A stretch of DNA of 64,000 bases from Carnobacterium sp. (GTDB lineage: Bacteria; Bacillota; Bacilli; Lactobacillales; Carnobacteriaceae): NCBI GenBank assembly GCA_020431645.1, contig JAGQHW010000001.1:1-64000 (forward strand), in the 5' to 3' direction. Position 1 is the first letter of the stretch; each line of letters starts with the position of its first letter. Below, piece by piece: positions 1 to 9,409 of this stretch. The notes under the pieces were generated by a model. It searched no databases. It saw only the letters and a program-made list of their open reading frames with translations, and had not been told where the DNA came from. Both the position numbers and the translations under genes were made by a program.

Positions 1-552
1 CCTATAATACTAAGTATTCTACTATACGTTTTTAGTTTTTATAGAGGGGAAAAATGTTTATAAACCAAGATAATAGATATCAAAGAGGAGAGTTGTTTTG
101 AGTAAACGAAACACTGTTGAACTATTCTTATGGGTTAAGTACGTATGATATGCACAATTTAGTAACGAAAAATATAAGAAAAAAAGATTAGTATTCACTA
201 CTAAAATGTACAGTTTTTCCTGTTATGGCAGGCATACTAAAAACAATAGATACGAGTCAATCTTACCTTTGTTTAGATAGGTCACGATCTGCTCTTATTA
301 TTTTTTAAGTACTCAGTAAATATATAAATAAAGAAGTAAGTGAAGAGTATCTAACAGGAGCTTGTAACAAGAGACAGCCAGATCGCTAGTTTAAAAAACT
401 CGATAATAACATAGTCTAAATTAACTACTCTTTTTTAACTTACTACAGAGTATTTAATCTAGACTAGTATTCATTTTAATTTGATTTTTTGTATGAAATG
501 AGTTATTAAATAGATGCTGCTTAATAAAAAAGAAAGCAATTTTTTTTAACAA
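1..552. other. Intergenic region with no supportable gene
   Basis: I see no credible gene in these 552 bases. A TATAAT hexamer lies at the very left edge (3-8). Several very short reading frames follow, for example a 15-codon frame starting near 54 and a TTG-started 16-codon frame after an AAAGAGGAGAG purine tract near 83-93, but each stops quickly and none resembles a family I know. The region may be decayed coding sequence or the leader of something outside the window. Confidence 0.5.
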
Positions 553-1290
553 TTAGTAAAAAACTTTATCCAAAAATAGTCCTTGGGCAGGAACGGTCAT
601 CCCAGCTTCACTTCTAATTCCGATTTCAAAAAGAACATCAATTTGCTCTGGCTTCATTTTACCAATTCCAATTTCTAATAAAGTACCCATAATAATTCTG
701 ACCATCTTGTGTAGAAATCCATCACCTATAAACGTAAAATGAAGTAAATTTCCTTCTTTATGAATCGTAATTGCTTCAATAGTCCTCACTGTAGATTTTT
801 TCGTTTTCTTAAGCGAAGAAAAACCAATAAAGTCATGTGTTCCGACAAGTTTTTTACATGCTTCTTCCATTTTATTTATATCTAGTTTTTCAGGGTGATG
901 GTAGCTATAAGTACGTTCAAATACAGAAGGAACAGTAGTATTCCAAACATAATAGCTATATTGTTTTCCGCTGGCATTATATCGAGCATGGAACCTTTCA
1001 GGCACTTCTTCTAATTTTTTTACTACGATATCACGTGGAAGATAGGTGTTTAAATAATCTCTCATAGCAAATAGCTCCATTTTAGATGTCGTTTTGAAGT
1101 TAGCTATCTGTTCTCTAGCATGTGTTCCTGCATCTGTACGACCTGAGCCACTAATTTCAATAGTTGCTTTGGTCATTTCAGATAAGATGTTTTCTATTTT
1201 ACCTTGGATAGTCTTATCTGAATCTCCGAGTTTTTGCCATCCTAGATATCGGGCACCATCGTATTCAATAGTTAGTTTAATATTTCTCAT
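553..1290 (-). CDS. truA: tRNA pseudouridine synthase A
   Basis: TruA isomerises uridine to pseudouridine at positions 38-40 in the anticodon stem-loop of tRNAs; it is cytosolic and needs no cofactor. The 245-residue product has the usual bacterial length. It shows the N-terminal IEYDG motif and the GRTDAGTHA block, in which Asp53 is the expected catalytic aspartate. The C-terminal block with HKMVRIIMGTLLEIG is also typical. The ATG at 1290 is preceded on the minus strand by a GGAG-type ribosome-binding site. It lies 45 bp downstream of the SOUL gene on the same strand, so the two may be co-transcribed, but there is no functional link I can argue. Confidence 0.95.
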   Translation of the reverse strand: MRNIKLTIEYDGARYLGWQKLGDSDKTIQGKIENILSEMTKATIEISGSGRTDAGTHAREQIANFKTTSKMELFAMRDYLNTYLPRDIVVKKLEEVPERFHARYNASGKQYSYYVWNTTVPSVFERTYSYHHPEKLDINKMEEACKKLVGTHDFIGFSSLKKTKKSTVRTIEAITIHKEGNLLHFTFIGDGFLHKMVRIIMGTLLEIGIGKMKPEQIDVLFEIGIRSEAGMTVPAQGLFLDKVFY

Positions 1291-1335
1291 TTTAACTTTC
1301 TTAGTCTCCTCAAGTAGCTTTATTTTCTTGGATGT

Positions 1336-1848
1336 TCACTCGGCGAGTAGAATTCTAACTAAAATTTCATTTCTTCTAAGCATAGGTGGTACAAGTGGCG
1401 CATTATAAGAGGCAATCATGAAATTTGATTGCTTTTGATATCCCTTTTCAAGCAACCATTTTTCAAGTTTATTTTTCATCTTTACCTCTTTTGTTGTACT
1501 TGAAAAACCTGAATACCGAATTGAACCAAATAATCCTTCTTCGAACTTTTTGATTCTTAGATTTGAGTTGTTTGGCTCGGGAATCTTATCGCTATATTTT
1601 CCTGGAACAACAAAGGCCATTTTTTTATTTTGTTCTGTTTCTTCTCGGATAACAGGGACAGTCATTGATATTTTTTCATTCTTTTCATTGTCGTTGGAGA
1701 TATACTTGAACAAAGAACCGAATCCGTTTTCGACTTCAGGATCACTTTCATTTTCATATTCAATAATAAAAAAATTAGCATATTTTCTTATTTCAAATTC
1801 TTCTTCTTTTAGTACTATATCATAATTAGGTGTTTCATATTTACTCAC
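1336..1848 (-). CDS. SOUL-family haem-binding protein
   Basis: The product resembles the SOUL/HBP (YfgJ-type) haem-binding family. Diagnostic features are an N-terminal segment ending in EIRKY, a central KISMTVPV block, and a C-terminal half ending in the RRNEILVRILL segment typical of these proteins. Family members bind haem or other tetrapyrroles; the physiological role in bacteria is unsettled. I place the start at the GTG at 1848 because a GGAG lies 7 nt upstream of it. The longer frame to 1872 would need a TTG with no ribosome-binding site. With this start the protein has 170 residues. No signal peptide or membrane segment is visible, so it should be cytosolic. No haem genes lie nearby. 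Confidence 0.8.
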   Translation of the reverse strand: MSKYETPNYDIVLKEEEFEIRKYANFFIIEYENESDPEVENGFGSLFKYISNDNEKNEKISMTVPVIREETEQNKKMAFVVPGKYSDKIPEPNNSNLRIKKFEEGLFGSIRYSGFSSTTKEVKMKNKLEKWLLEKGYQKQSNFMIASYNAPLVPPMLRRNEILVRILLAE

Positions 1849-1968
1849 AGAATCACTCCATTCATAATCCAATTGTTATTTTTATACTAATTTAATAATT
1901 TCACTATAGATATCTGTTTGTTTTTCAGCTATTAAAAAATAAATAGTCATGCAATTAAAAATAGCTGT

Positions 1969-1997
1969 TGCCTTTTTTTAATGGTAACAGCATAAGG
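1969..1997. other. Short hairpin between glpK1 and the SOUL gene
   Basis: The sequence GCTGTTGCC, a T-rich loop, then GGTAACAGC forms a small hairpin in the 200-bp gap. It may be a weak terminator for the leftward glpK1 transcript, but the downstream T tract is poor, so the role is uncertain. Confidence 0.3.
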
Positions 1998-2075
1998 AAC
2001 TACTTACAAATGTAACCCCTTTTGCCTAAATAAGCACTAGTTTCTTCGTGGCTATTTATTTAACTAGAATCTTTT

Positions 2076-3590
2076 TTAAAATGATGATTGCTGCACTAAT
2101 TTAGTATAGTAGCGAATAGCTTTAACAGCACTATGCCAACCATGAAGTCGTTCTTGGCGCTCTTTATCGTCCATGTGTGGTTCAAATTGCTCATTTTCAG
2201 ATACCAGAGCAGCTAACTCGCTTTGATCACGCCAATAACCAATAGCCAGTCCAGCAAGATAAGCCGCTCCTAATCCCGTGGTCTCTAAACGTTCGATACG
2301 TTTAACGGTTTTTTTTAAAATATCTGCTTGAAATTGAATCAAAAGATTATTTTGTGCAGCTCCACCATCAACATGAAGAAGATCGACTGAAATACCCGTA
2401 TCTGATTCCATTAATTCAATAATATCGCTAACTTGGTAAGCAATAGATTCTAGGGTTGCTCGAACTAGTTCTCGTCGACTGGTAGATTCATTAATACCTA
2501 AGAAAGCTCCTCGTGCATTTGAATTCCAATATGGAGCGCCAATTCCCCTAAAAGTTGGAATAACATAAACTCCAGAATTTTTTTCTGCTCTAAGAGCCAA
2601 TAATTCTGAGTCTTCGATTGATTCAAATAAATGTAAACTATCTTTTAGCCAGTCAATAGCACTGCCTGAAATGAGCGCTGAACCCTCAAGGGCATAAGTT
2701 ATTTTATTATCAATAGAATAGCCGATTGTAGTGAGTAGTTTATGTTTAGAAAGTTTGGGTTTAGAGCCTGTATTCATAACAATGAAAGTCCCTTGGCCGT
2801 AAGTACTTTTTACTTGGCCTGGTTGAAAAGCTAACTGACCAAATAATGCAGCTTGTTGATTTCCAGCAACGCCACTAATAGGAATAGCTACCCCATCAAA
2901 GATAGCTGCATCGGTTAAGCCATATATATGAGAACTAGGAAAGACTTTTGGCAACAGACTTTTTGGAAGATTGAAAAGATTCAATAGGTAGTCATCCCAT
3001 TCTAGTCTATGAATATCAAAAAGCATCGTTCTTGAAGCATTTGTATGATCTGTGCAATGCAGTTTACCATTGGTAAGATTCCAAATAAGCCAACTATCGA
3101 CAGTCCCAAAAGCTAGTTCACCACGCTCCGCCTGTTCTTGTGAACCAGGGTGGTGATCAAGGATCCAACGGATTTTACTAGCAGAAAAATAAGGGCTCAA
3201 AACTAGACCAGTCTTCTCATGGACATAGGTCTCAATTTCTTCGTTTTCAAGTTGTTTAACAATAGCAAGTGATTGGTTTGAACTCCAGACAATAGCGTTG
3301 TGTATCGGTTTTCCAGTTTTACGATCCCAGACGATAGTAGTTTCACGTTGGTTTGTTATTCCAAGAGCTTTAATCTGGTTGAATGAAACACCAGAGTGCT
3401 TGATTACCTTCTGGATGACTTCACAGACCGATTGCCAAATAATAGTAGGGTCTTGCTCTACCCAACCAGGTTGTGGAATTTGTTGCTCAAAACGTTGAGC
3501 TGCTGTAGCGATGTAATTTCCTTGGCGATCGATAATAATCGCACGTGTAGTTGTTGTTCCTTGGTCAATGGCTAAAACATATTCTGCCAT
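2076..3590 (-). CDS. glpK: Glycerol kinase 1 (activation-loop His absent)
   Basis: Phosphorylates glycerol to glycerol-3-phosphate with ATP in the cytosol. It is a FGGY-family kinase of normal length (504 residues from the ATG at 3590; a TTG at 3596 is an alternative start and sits closer to the AAGGA). Family motifs are present: DQGTTTTRA near residue 10, the GITNQRETT block, VDGGAAQNN and the C-terminal ETTGLGAAYLAGLAIG. In enterococcal-type GlpK the PTS protein HPr phosphorylates His232 in the motif SFHFYG; here the same place reads AAIFDG, with Ile230 at the histidine position. The enzyme is therefore probably not activated by HPr. It lies 86 bp downstream of dhaS on the same strand, so it may be expressed with the dihydroxyacetone locus. 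A second, regulated glycerol kinase is at 17.6 kb. Confidence 0.95.
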   Translation of the reverse strand: MAEYVLAIDQGTTTTRAIIIDRQGNYIATAAQRFEQQIPQPGWVEQDPTIIWQSVCEVIQKVIKHSGVSFNQIKALGITNQRETTIVWDRKTGKPIHNAIVWSSNQSLAIVKQLENEEIETYVHEKTGLVLSPYFSASKIRWILDHHPGSQEQAERGELAFGTVDSWLIWNLTNGKLHCTDHTNASRTMLFDIHRLEWDDYLLNLFNLPKSLLPKVFPSSHIYGLTDAAIFDGVAIPISGVAGNQQAALFGQLAFQPGQVKSTYGQGTFIVMNTGSKPKLSKHKLLTTIGYSIDNKITYALEGSALISGSAIDWLKDSLHLFESIEDSELLALRAEKNSGVYVIPTFRGIGAPYWNSNARGAFLGINESTSRRELVRATLESIAYQVSDIIELMESDTGISVDLLHVDGGAAQNNLLIQFQADILKKTVKRIERLETTGLGAAYLAGLAIGYWRDQSELAALVSENEQFEPHMDDKERQERLHGWHSAVKAIRYYTKLVQQSSF

Positions 3591-3676
3591 AAGCAATCAC
3601 GTCCTTAAATAGGTTGTGTGTTAAATGAATCTTTTTGAACTATTAAAAATCACACTCTTTTTTATGACTCTTATTT

Positions 3677-4219
3677 TTAAATTTCAAAGTAAATAACTTT
3701 GCTGAGAAGCTCATGATAGTCAGCAGTATTTGGCTCACAATCTTCTAGTATCCAATGATAGAGCATTTCAGATAAGCCATATGCACAAAAATCGATTTTT
3801 GTTTTTACTAGAACAGAGTGACTATCAGAAATAAGACGTGTTTTAAGGTAGTCATCCGTAAGAGTTTGGATACTTTGTTTGATATAATAAATAAAATAAT
3901 CTTTGAAAGAATCCAATTTTATAGTTGAAATGATTTTTTTATAATACCCTTTATTTTCTTTAAGGTAGTTTACTAGCTGGAACAATACTTCCTCCCATTT
4001 TTCCCACTTCATAATATATTGGATGAGTTCAGTAACATCATACGAAAAAATCCAAGTAACTAAATCATATTTATCATCAAAATGATCATAAAAAGTTTGG
4101 CGACGATAATTAGTCTGACTCATGATATCGGTTATAGATATTTTATCCATCTCTTTTTCGTTAGCCAGATTTTTGAAAGAGCAAGAAATAATTTTCTTCG
4201 TTGTATTTTGTTGGTTCAT
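3677..4219 (-). CDS. dhaS: TetR-type transcriptional regulator DhaS
   Basis: A 180-residue TetR-family DNA-binding protein. The helix-turn-helix covers roughly residues 20-60, with the segment SITDIMSQTNYRRQTFYDHF. Sequence type and place next to gldA-dhaKLM match DhaS of Lactococcus lactis, which is a TetR member that activates, rather than represses, the dha operon together with the DhaK paralogue DhaQ. No DhaQ gene is in this window. The divergent gldA promoter region holds a DhaS-like operator at 4302-4323. The ATG at 4219 has a GGGG ribosome-binding site 8 nt upstream. Confidence 0.85.
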   Translation of the reverse strand: MNQQNTTKKIISCSFKNLANEKEMDKISITDIMSQTNYRRQTFYDHFDDKYDLVTWIFSYDVTELIQYIMKWEKWEEVLFQLVNYLKENKGYYKKIISTIKLDSFKDYFIYYIKQSIQTLTDDYLKTRLISDSHSVLVKTKIDFCAYGLSEMLYHWILEDCEPNTADYHELLSKVIYFEI

Positions 4220-4301
4220 ACTTGGGACCCCTTCGACAACTTATTAACTACCCTATTCTATTCTATTTTCATTATACGTTATCCTTCAAAATAATTGAAG
4301 C

Positions 4302-4323
4302 GGACAAAGAGGATCTTTTGTCT
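4302..4323. promoter_or_regulatory. DhaS-type operator (8-6-8 inverted repeat)
   Basis: GGACAAAG, six bases, then TTTTGTCT form an inverted repeat with the 8-6-8 geometry and the GGACA...TTGTC core described for the L. lactis DhaS box. It lies between the divergent dhaS and gldA genes. The binding role is inferred from that similarity. Confidence 0.65.
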
Positions 4324-4330
4324 GTTGAAA

Positions 4331-4344
4331 TGATACCGCTTTCT
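4331..4344 (+). promoter_or_regulatory. cre-like site upstream of gldA
   Basis: TGATACCGCTTTCT matches 12 of 14 positions of the CcpA consensus TGWAANCGNTNWCA. It is adjacent to the DhaS operator and about 80 bp before gldA, so carbon catabolite repression of the gldA-dhaKLM operon is likely. Confidence 0.55.
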
Positions 4345-4424
4345 TATTAAAGTTAGTTTAGATTTAAAAGAAGCCATTCATTATTTCAAGAGTGACTTTA
4401 GTATAAAAAATAGGGGGAATAGAA

Positions 4425-5564
4425 ATGAGAAAAGCATTTATTAGTCCATCAAAATATGTCCAAGGTGAAAACGAGTTAGTAAATTTAGGTTTCTATATTA
4501 AGTCATTAGGCGAATCAGCATTAGTTATCGGGAATCCAGATGATATCAATCGTGTTCAAGATAAGTTGGATCAAACAGCTAAACAGTTCGGAGTCACTTT
4601 ACACTTAGCTGACTTCGGTGGGGAAGCAACACGAGAAGAAGTTGACCGTCTTAAAAAGTTAGCAAAAGAAAAAGGAACAGATGTCATCGTTGGTTTAGGT
4701 GGAGGCAAGGCAATTGATACATCTAAAACAGTTGCGAACGGGCACAACTTAATTGTTTGTCCAACTATTGCAGCCACAGATGCACCAACTAGTCATTCAG
4801 CTGTGTTGTATACAAAGGATCATCACTTTGATGATTATGCTTACTTTATTCAAAATCCTAGTGTAGTACTGATGGATACTACTGTAATTGCTCAAGCTCC
4901 GACTCGATTCTTAATTTCTGGTATGGGTGATGCTTTAGCTACTTATTATGAGGCACGTGCAACACGTCGTTCAAATTCAAATGTAAATGCCGGATTGCCA
5001 AATGGTTTCTATTCAGGAGATACAGAGCCTGCTAAAGGAACAATTGCTTCTATCACATTAGCTAGAGTTTGTTATGAAACGGTATTAGAAAGTGGCTACA
5101 ATGCCAAAATTGCCTGTGATAATAACGTTGTTACACCAGCTTTAGAAAATATTATTGAAGCCAATACCTTATTATCTGGACTTGGTTTCGAATCAGGTGG
5201 ACTGGCTGCAGCGCATGCTATTTACAATGGTTTGACTGTTTTAAAGGGTCCTCATAATTACTTCCATGGAGAACAAGTGGCCTTTACAACCTTTGTTCAA
5301 CTTATTCTTGAAGATGCACCAACAAAAGAAGTGGAAGAGTTATTAGATTTCAGTTTATCAGTTGGTTTACCTGTGTCTCTAGCAGATTTAGATGTGGAAG
5401 AAGTAAACTATGAAGAAATTTTTAAAGTAGCACAAAAAGCTTGTATACCTGAAGAATCTATTCATGCTATGCCTTTCAAAGTAACTCCTGAAAGTGTTGC
5501 TCAAGCGATTATTGCAGCTGATGCTCTCGGACGTGATTACAAAAAACGTAAGACAATAAAATAA
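4425..5564 (+). CDS. gldA: Glycerol dehydrogenase (NAD+)
   Basis: Oxidises glycerol to dihydroxyacetone with NAD+; first step of the oxidative branch that feeds the downstream DhaKLM kinase. The 379-residue product is an iron/zinc-type (group III) alcohol dehydrogenase. The dinucleotide site GLGGGKAIDTSK lies near residue 90. The expected metal ligands are visible: Asp in GMGDALATYYEARA, His in AAAHAIYNG and His in GPHNYFHGEQVAF. The ATG follows a GGGGGAAT ribosome-binding site. It is the first gene of a rightward operon with dhaK 36 bp downstream, under the DhaS box and cre site. Confidence 0.93.
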   Translation: MRKAFISPSKYVQGENELVNLGFYIKSLGESALVIGNPDDINRVQDKLDQTAKQFGVTLHLADFGGEATREEVDRLKKLAKEKGTDVIVGLGGGKAIDTSKTVANGHNLIVCPTIAATDAPTSHSAVLYTKDHHFDDYAYFIQNPSVVLMDTTVIAQAPTRFLISGMGDALATYYEARATRRSNSNVNAGLPNGFYSGDTEPAKGTIASITLARVCYETVLESGYNAKIACDNNVVTPALENIIEANTLLSGLGFESGGLAAAHAIYNGLTVLKGPHNYFHGEQVAFTTFVQLILEDAPTKEVEELLDFSLSVGLPVSLADLDVEEVNYEEIFKVAQKACIPEESIHAMPFKVTPESVAQAIIAADALGRDYKKRKTIK

Positions 5565-5600
5565 TAACTAGTTAAAATACAATAAAAAGGGTGGAAATAG

Positions 5601-6584
5601 ATGAAAAAAATTATGAATGACCCAAATGAAATCGTTGATGAAATGATTGAAGGCATGATTATCGCACACTCTCAATTGATTCAAAGAGTACCTGAAACAG
5701 GTATTATTCAACGAAAAGCAGAAAAAACTGGTAAAGTAGGAATCGTTTCTGGTGGGGGTAGTGGCCATGAACCAGCTCATGCTGGATTTGTTGGAGAAGG
5801 AATGCTATCTGCAGCCGTTTGTGGCGCAGTCTTTACCTCACCAACTCCGGATCAAATCTTAGAAGCTATCAAGGTAGCGGATGAAGGTGCTGGTGTTTTC
5901 TTAATTATTAAAAACTATTCTGGGGATATTATGAACTTCGAAATGGCTCAAGAGCTGGCCGAGATGGAAGATATAAAAGTAGAAAGCATTGTCGTAGATG
6001 ATGATATTGCTGTTGAGGACAGCTTATTTACCCAAGGAAAACGTGGAGTAGCAGGAACGATACTTGTTCATAAAATACTCGGTTATGCTGCTCAACAAGG
6101 AAAATCGATTAAAGAAATAAAAAAATTAGCTAAAGAATTAATGCCTAACATTAAATCAATTGGACTTGCTCTTACCGGAGTAACAACACCAGGAGCGAGT
6201 CAAGCAAGCTTTACTTTAGGCGAAGATGAGATTGAATATGGAGTGGGTATACATGGAGAACCTGGTTATCGCAGAGAAAAGTTGCAGCCTTCTTACGATC
6301 TTGCTGATGAATTACTGACAAAGTTAGCCGGAGAATTCGGAGCAACGAAACGATTTGCAGTGATAATCAATGGACTCGGTGGGACACCCTTAATGGAACA
6401 ATACGTTTTTACAAATGATGTAAAAAAACTGATGGATAAACGTAAATGGTCTATCGATTTTTATAAGGTGGGAAACTTTATGACTTCACTTGAAATGCAA
6501 GGATTATCACTAACGCTACTTTGTTTAGAAAATGATTTTTATATGGAAGCATTAAATGCACCGGTTGAAACGATTAGCTGGTAA
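5601..6584 (+). CDS. dhaK: Dihydroxyacetone kinase subunit DhaK
   Basis: Binds dihydroxyacetone covalently and receives phosphate from DhaL-ADP, giving dihydroxyacetone phosphate. The 327-residue length is typical. GGGSGHEPAHAG at residues 51-62 is the substrate site. His218, in GIHGEPG, is the residue that forms the hemiaminal with the substrate, so this is the catalytic subunit and not the sensory paralogue DhaQ. It is the second gene of gldA-dhaK-dhaL-dhaM, preceded by an AAGGGTGG ribosome-binding site. Confidence 0.95.
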   Translation: MKKIMNDPNEIVDEMIEGMIIAHSQLIQRVPETGIIQRKAEKTGKVGIVSGGGSGHEPAHAGFVGEGMLSAAVCGAVFTSPTPDQILEAIKVADEGAGVFLIIKNYSGDIMNFEMAQELAEMEDIKVESIVVDDDIAVEDSLFTQGKRGVAGTILVHKILGYAAQQGKSIKEIKKLAKELMPNIKSIGLALTGVTTPGASQASFTLGEDEIEYGVGIHGEPGYRREKLQPSYDLADELLTKLAGEFGATKRFAVIINGLGGTPLMEQYVFTNDVKKLMDKRKWSIDFYKVGNFMTSLEMQGLSLTLLCLENDFYMEALNAPVETISW

Positions 6585-6624
6585 AAAACAAACTAAATGA
6601 TAAATGAGGGGACTTCAAATAAAT

Positions 6625-7209
6625 ATGGACTTACAAACAGGCATACGTTGGATGGAATTATTTAATGAAGAAATTCAACAAGAAAAAGACTATTTAACTC
6701 AGCTTGATACACCAATTGGAGATAGCGATCATGGCAATAATATGTCACGAGGTATGGTTCATGTTGTTCAAGCGATTGAAAAAGAATCTCCTGATTCACT
6801 AGAGGCACTATTGAAACTAGTTACATCAACCTTACTAAGTAAAGTTGGTGGAGCTTCAGGCCCTTTATATGGGTCGGCATTTATGGGTATGTTGAAAACA
6901 GTTAAAGAAGATTATACTTCATCTTGGGATAAAGTACTCCACGGTGGATTAGAGAGCATTCAAAAACGAGGCAAAGCCGTAGTTGGCGATAAAACGATGG
7001 TTGATGTATGGGCACCAGTTGTTCAAGCATTAGAAAACAATCAATTAACTCATGTAGTTATTGAAGAAGCAGTAGAAGCAACAAAACCATTAAAAGCTAA
7101 AAAAGGTCGCGCTTCTTATGTAGGGGATCGCTCTATTGGACATATTGATCCAGGTGCTTATTCGTCTGCTTTATTATTTAAAACGATGCTGAAATCGGAG
7201 GGGAAATAA
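6625..7209 (+). CDS. dhaL: Dihydroxyacetone kinase ADP-binding subunit DhaL
   Basis: DhaL carries a tightly bound ADP that is re-phosphorylated by DhaM and passes phosphate to dihydroxyacetone on DhaK. The motif IGDSDHGNN at residues 31-39 supplies the Mg-ADP aspartates, and KVGGASGPLYGSAF follows further in. I use the ATG at 6625 (194 residues), which has AGGGG 13 nt upstream; the in-frame ATG at 6604 lies inside that ribosome-binding site and would add seven atypical residues. Its stop overlaps the dhaM start by one base, so the two are translationally coupled. Confidence 0.93.
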   Translation: MDLQTGIRWMELFNEEIQQEKDYLTQLDTPIGDSDHGNNMSRGMVHVVQAIEKESPDSLEALLKLVTSTLLSKVGGASGPLYGSAFMGMLKTVKEDYTSSWDKVLHGGLESIQKRGKAVVGDKTMVDVWAPVVQALENNQLTHVVIEEAVEATKPLKAKKGRASYVGDRSIGHIDPGAYSSALLFKTMLKSEGK

Positions 7210-7583
7210 TGGAGAAACCAGGAATAATTATTATCTCTCACGTGTATGAAATTGCAAAAGGGATTGAACGATTGCTTCAAGAGGTCGCTAGCGATGTTCC
7301 TATTAAAGTAATTGGAGGAGTAGATAAAACGGATATTGGTACCAGTTTTGATACGATTCTTGAATTGGTTAATAGTCATCCTTCTACCAACTTATTAGCT
7401 TTTTATGATTTAGGTAGTGCAAAAATGAATTTAGAAATGGTGGAAGAGCTTAGCGATAAAACGATTATAATTTACGACGTTCCAATTGTTGAAGGTTCGT
7501 ATACTGCAGCGGCTCTTTTACAAGCCGATGTCGCACAAGAGGCGGTTGAACAGCAGTTGAAAGAATTAAAAATAGATAAATAA
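7209..7583 (+). CDS. dhaM: PTS-dependent dihydroxyacetone kinase phosphotransferase subunit DhaM
   Basis: A 124-residue EIIA-mannose-like domain that takes phosphate from HPr and re-phosphorylates the ADP on DhaL, making the kinase PEP-dependent. The active-site histidine is His11 in ISHVYEIAKG. Only the EIIA-Man domain is present; the HPr and enzyme-I-like extensions of the E. coli protein are absent, as in L. lactis. It is the last gene of the operon and is followed at once by a strong terminator. Confidence 0.92.
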   Translation: MEKPGIIIISHVYEIAKGIERLLQEVASDVPIKVIGGVDKTDIGTSFDTILELVNSHPSTNLLAFYDLGSAKMNLEMVEELSDKTIIIYDVPIVEGSYTAAALLQADVAQEAVEQQLKELKIDK

Positions 7584-7591
7584 ACTTAGTA

Positions 7592-7638
7592 TAAGCAGAT
7601 AGACTACCCTATTAATAGAGTCTATCTGCTTATTTTTT
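7592..7638. terminator. Bidirectional terminator between dhaM and pyrD
   Basis: A 15-bp perfect stem (ATAAGCAGATAGACT and its complement) is followed by T6 on the plus strand. It ends gldA-dhaKLM and could also serve the convergent pyr operon. Confidence 0.85.
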
Positions 7639-7682
7639 ATATGAAAACTGTTAGAGTCGTAAATAGAACTTTTAATGAAGTC

Positions 7683-8606
7683 TTAGTTGAAAAAAGATTC
7701 TTTTCCAAGGCACCCTTTTATTTCATCTAACTGTTTAATTCCTTGTTCATTCATGAACATTTCTATTCCATCTATTACATCTAAACTTAAAGTAGGATTT
7801 ATAAAATTGCCACTCCCAATTTGAATTAAGTCACTTCCAGCCATAATAAATTCTATCGCATCACGATAGTCCATGATTCCACCCATTCCTATGATAGGAA
7901 CCGTCACAGATTTTGATACTTCATGGACCATTCTAAGTGCAATTGGTTTTATACAAGGTCCTGAAAGACCCGCAATGGTATTATTAAAGACAGGCTTTCT
8001 CTTTAAAATATCGATAGCCATTCCACTAAATGTATTCACTAAAGAAAGGGCATCAGCTCCTGATTTAACACAAGACTCTGCCATTTGAACGATGTTTTCA
8101 GCGTTAGGAGATAATTTAACAATTAGTGGTTTGGTACAAATTGCTTTAACTTCTTTGACAATTTTTTCTGCATCTAAGCAGCGTATCCCAAAAGCCATCC
8201 CTCCAGAAGATACATTCGGACAAGAAATATTTAGTTCAATCATATCGACATTTGTATGATTCAGTTTTTCAATCGCTTTTAAGTAATCATCTAAAGTTCC
8301 ACCACCGACATTTGCTAGTATAACAGTACCTTGATCTTTCATAAATGGGAGTTCATCTTCGATAAACGCATCTACTCCCGGATTTTGTAGGCCAATGGAG
8401 TTTAGTAGCCCGGAAGCTGTTTCATGGAGTCTAATCCCTGTATTGCCATCTTTTTTGTGCAAGGTAAGGCCTTTTGAACTGATTCCCCCAAGACGAGAAA
8501 GATCAAAAAAATCTGCATGTTCTCTACCGAAGCCAAATGTTCCTGAAGCAGTGATGACAGGATTTTTGAAAGAAGTACCTAGAATGTTAACGGACATATT
8601 AGCCAT
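7683..8606 (-). CDS. pyrD: Dihydroorotate dehydrogenase B, catalytic subunit
   Basis: Oxidises dihydroorotate to orotate on FMN, passing electrons to PyrK and then NAD+. The 307-residue product is class 1B: the catalytic base is Cys129 in LNISCPN rather than Ser, and the FMN-binding C-terminus with IGMGGI and [12 protein letters not shown] is present. The start is firm because the pyrK stop and this ATG overlap as TAATG, and an AGGT lies upstream. It is the last gene of the pyrB-I-K-D operon; pyrC, pyrE, pyrF and carAB are not in the window. Confidence 0.95.
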   Translation of the reverse strand: MANMSVNILGTSFKNPVITASGTFGFGREHADFFDLSRLGGISSKGLTLHKKDGNTGIRLHETASGLLNSIGLQNPGVDAFIEDELPFMKDQGTVILANVGGGTLDDYLKAIEKLNHTNVDMIELNISCPNVSSGGMAFGIRCLDAEKIVKEVKAICTKPLIVKLSPNAENIVQMAESCVKSGADALSLVNTFSGMAIDILKRKPVFNNTIAGLSGPCIKPIALRMVHEVSKSVTVPIIGMGGIMDYRDAIEFIMAGSDLIQIGSGNFINPTLSLDVIDGIEMFMNEQGIKQLDEIKGCLGKESFFN

Positions 8607-9340
8607 TACAATAAGACCTCTTTTCCTTTAAAAACAGGTCCCTCTTTACAAACTCTTTTTATCCCATCAGCTGTTTCTATCGTACACCCAAGACAGGCGC
8701 CAATGCCACAAGCCATTCGACTTTCCATTGAAACCTGAACGGGTACGATGCCCTCACATATCTCGAGTACTCTTTTCATCATAGGGACTGGACCGCAAGT
8801 CAAGACAAGATCATAGTCACGAGGATTAAATTGATCAATAGAAAAGCCTTTATGGCCAGCACTACCATCTTCGGTGGCTAGATATAAGTTAGTAACCTGA
8901 CTTTCTATCTTATCCATCCAATAAACAGCGCTTCTAAAACCTGCATAAAAATCCACTGGTGCATCTAAGTTTTTTAGCAGATAAAACATAGGAGCAATCC
9001 CGATTCCTCCTGAGATAAGAGCTATTTTTTTGTCTGTTTCTAAGGTAAATCCATTTCCAAGAGGCCCTAGTACTTCAAGAGTATCTCCAACTTGTAGTTT
9101 TGATATTAAGTGTGTACCTTGGCCTTTAACTTCATATAAAAAAGTTAAATAATTGTCTTCGACATCAGCAATACTAAGTGGTCTGGGTAGAAAAGGATCA
9201 GTTGCTTCCCATCCTCTTATCATAAAAAATTGTCCAGGTTTTATATCTTTTTCATACTTCGCTTGAAGTTTTATTTCAAATATTCCAGTAGAAATTTCAA
9301 GATTTGATTTAATTTTGAGTGATTTGAATCCTTCTCTCAT
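8606..9340 (-). CDS. pyrK: Dihydroorotate dehydrogenase electron-transfer subunit
   Basis: FAD- and 2Fe-2S-containing partner of PyrD that passes electrons to NAD+. The 244-residue product has the FAD motif RPLSI at 53-57, an NAD-binding GGIGIAP at 111-117, and the four cluster cysteines Cys211, Cys216, Cys219 and Cys231 in the usual C-x4-C-x2-C-x11-C spacing. The ATG at 9340 follows GGAGG. It is coupled to pyrD through a TAATG overlap and lies 69 bp after pyrI. Confidence 0.95.
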   Translation of the reverse strand: MREGFKSLKIKSNLEISTGIFEIKLQAKYEKDIKPGQFFMIRGWEATDPFLPRPLSIADVEDNYLTFLYEVKGQGTHLISKLQVGDTLEVLGPLGNGFTLETDKKIALISGGIGIAPMFYLLKNLDAPVDFYAGFRSAVYWMDKIESQVTNLYLATEDGSAGHKGFSIDQFNPRDYDLVLTCGPVPMMKRVLEICEGIVPVQVSMESRMACGIGACLGCTIETADGIKRVCKEGPVFKGKEVLL

Positions 9341-9409
9341 ACAAGCGTTCCTCCCTTTATTTTATCATTTTGGTAGAGTGATATTATTTTATAAAGTTAG
9401 GATGAACGA

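Noticed and set aside
1-552. Several tiny reading frames with purine-rich upstream tracts, possibly a decayed gene
   Set aside because: Each is under about 35 codons, frames do not join into a recognisable protein, and no family could be named.
4082-4294. Plus-strand open frame opposite dhaS
   Set aside because: It is antisense to a well-supported TetR gene and encodes a low-complexity hydrophobic string with no ribosome-binding site.
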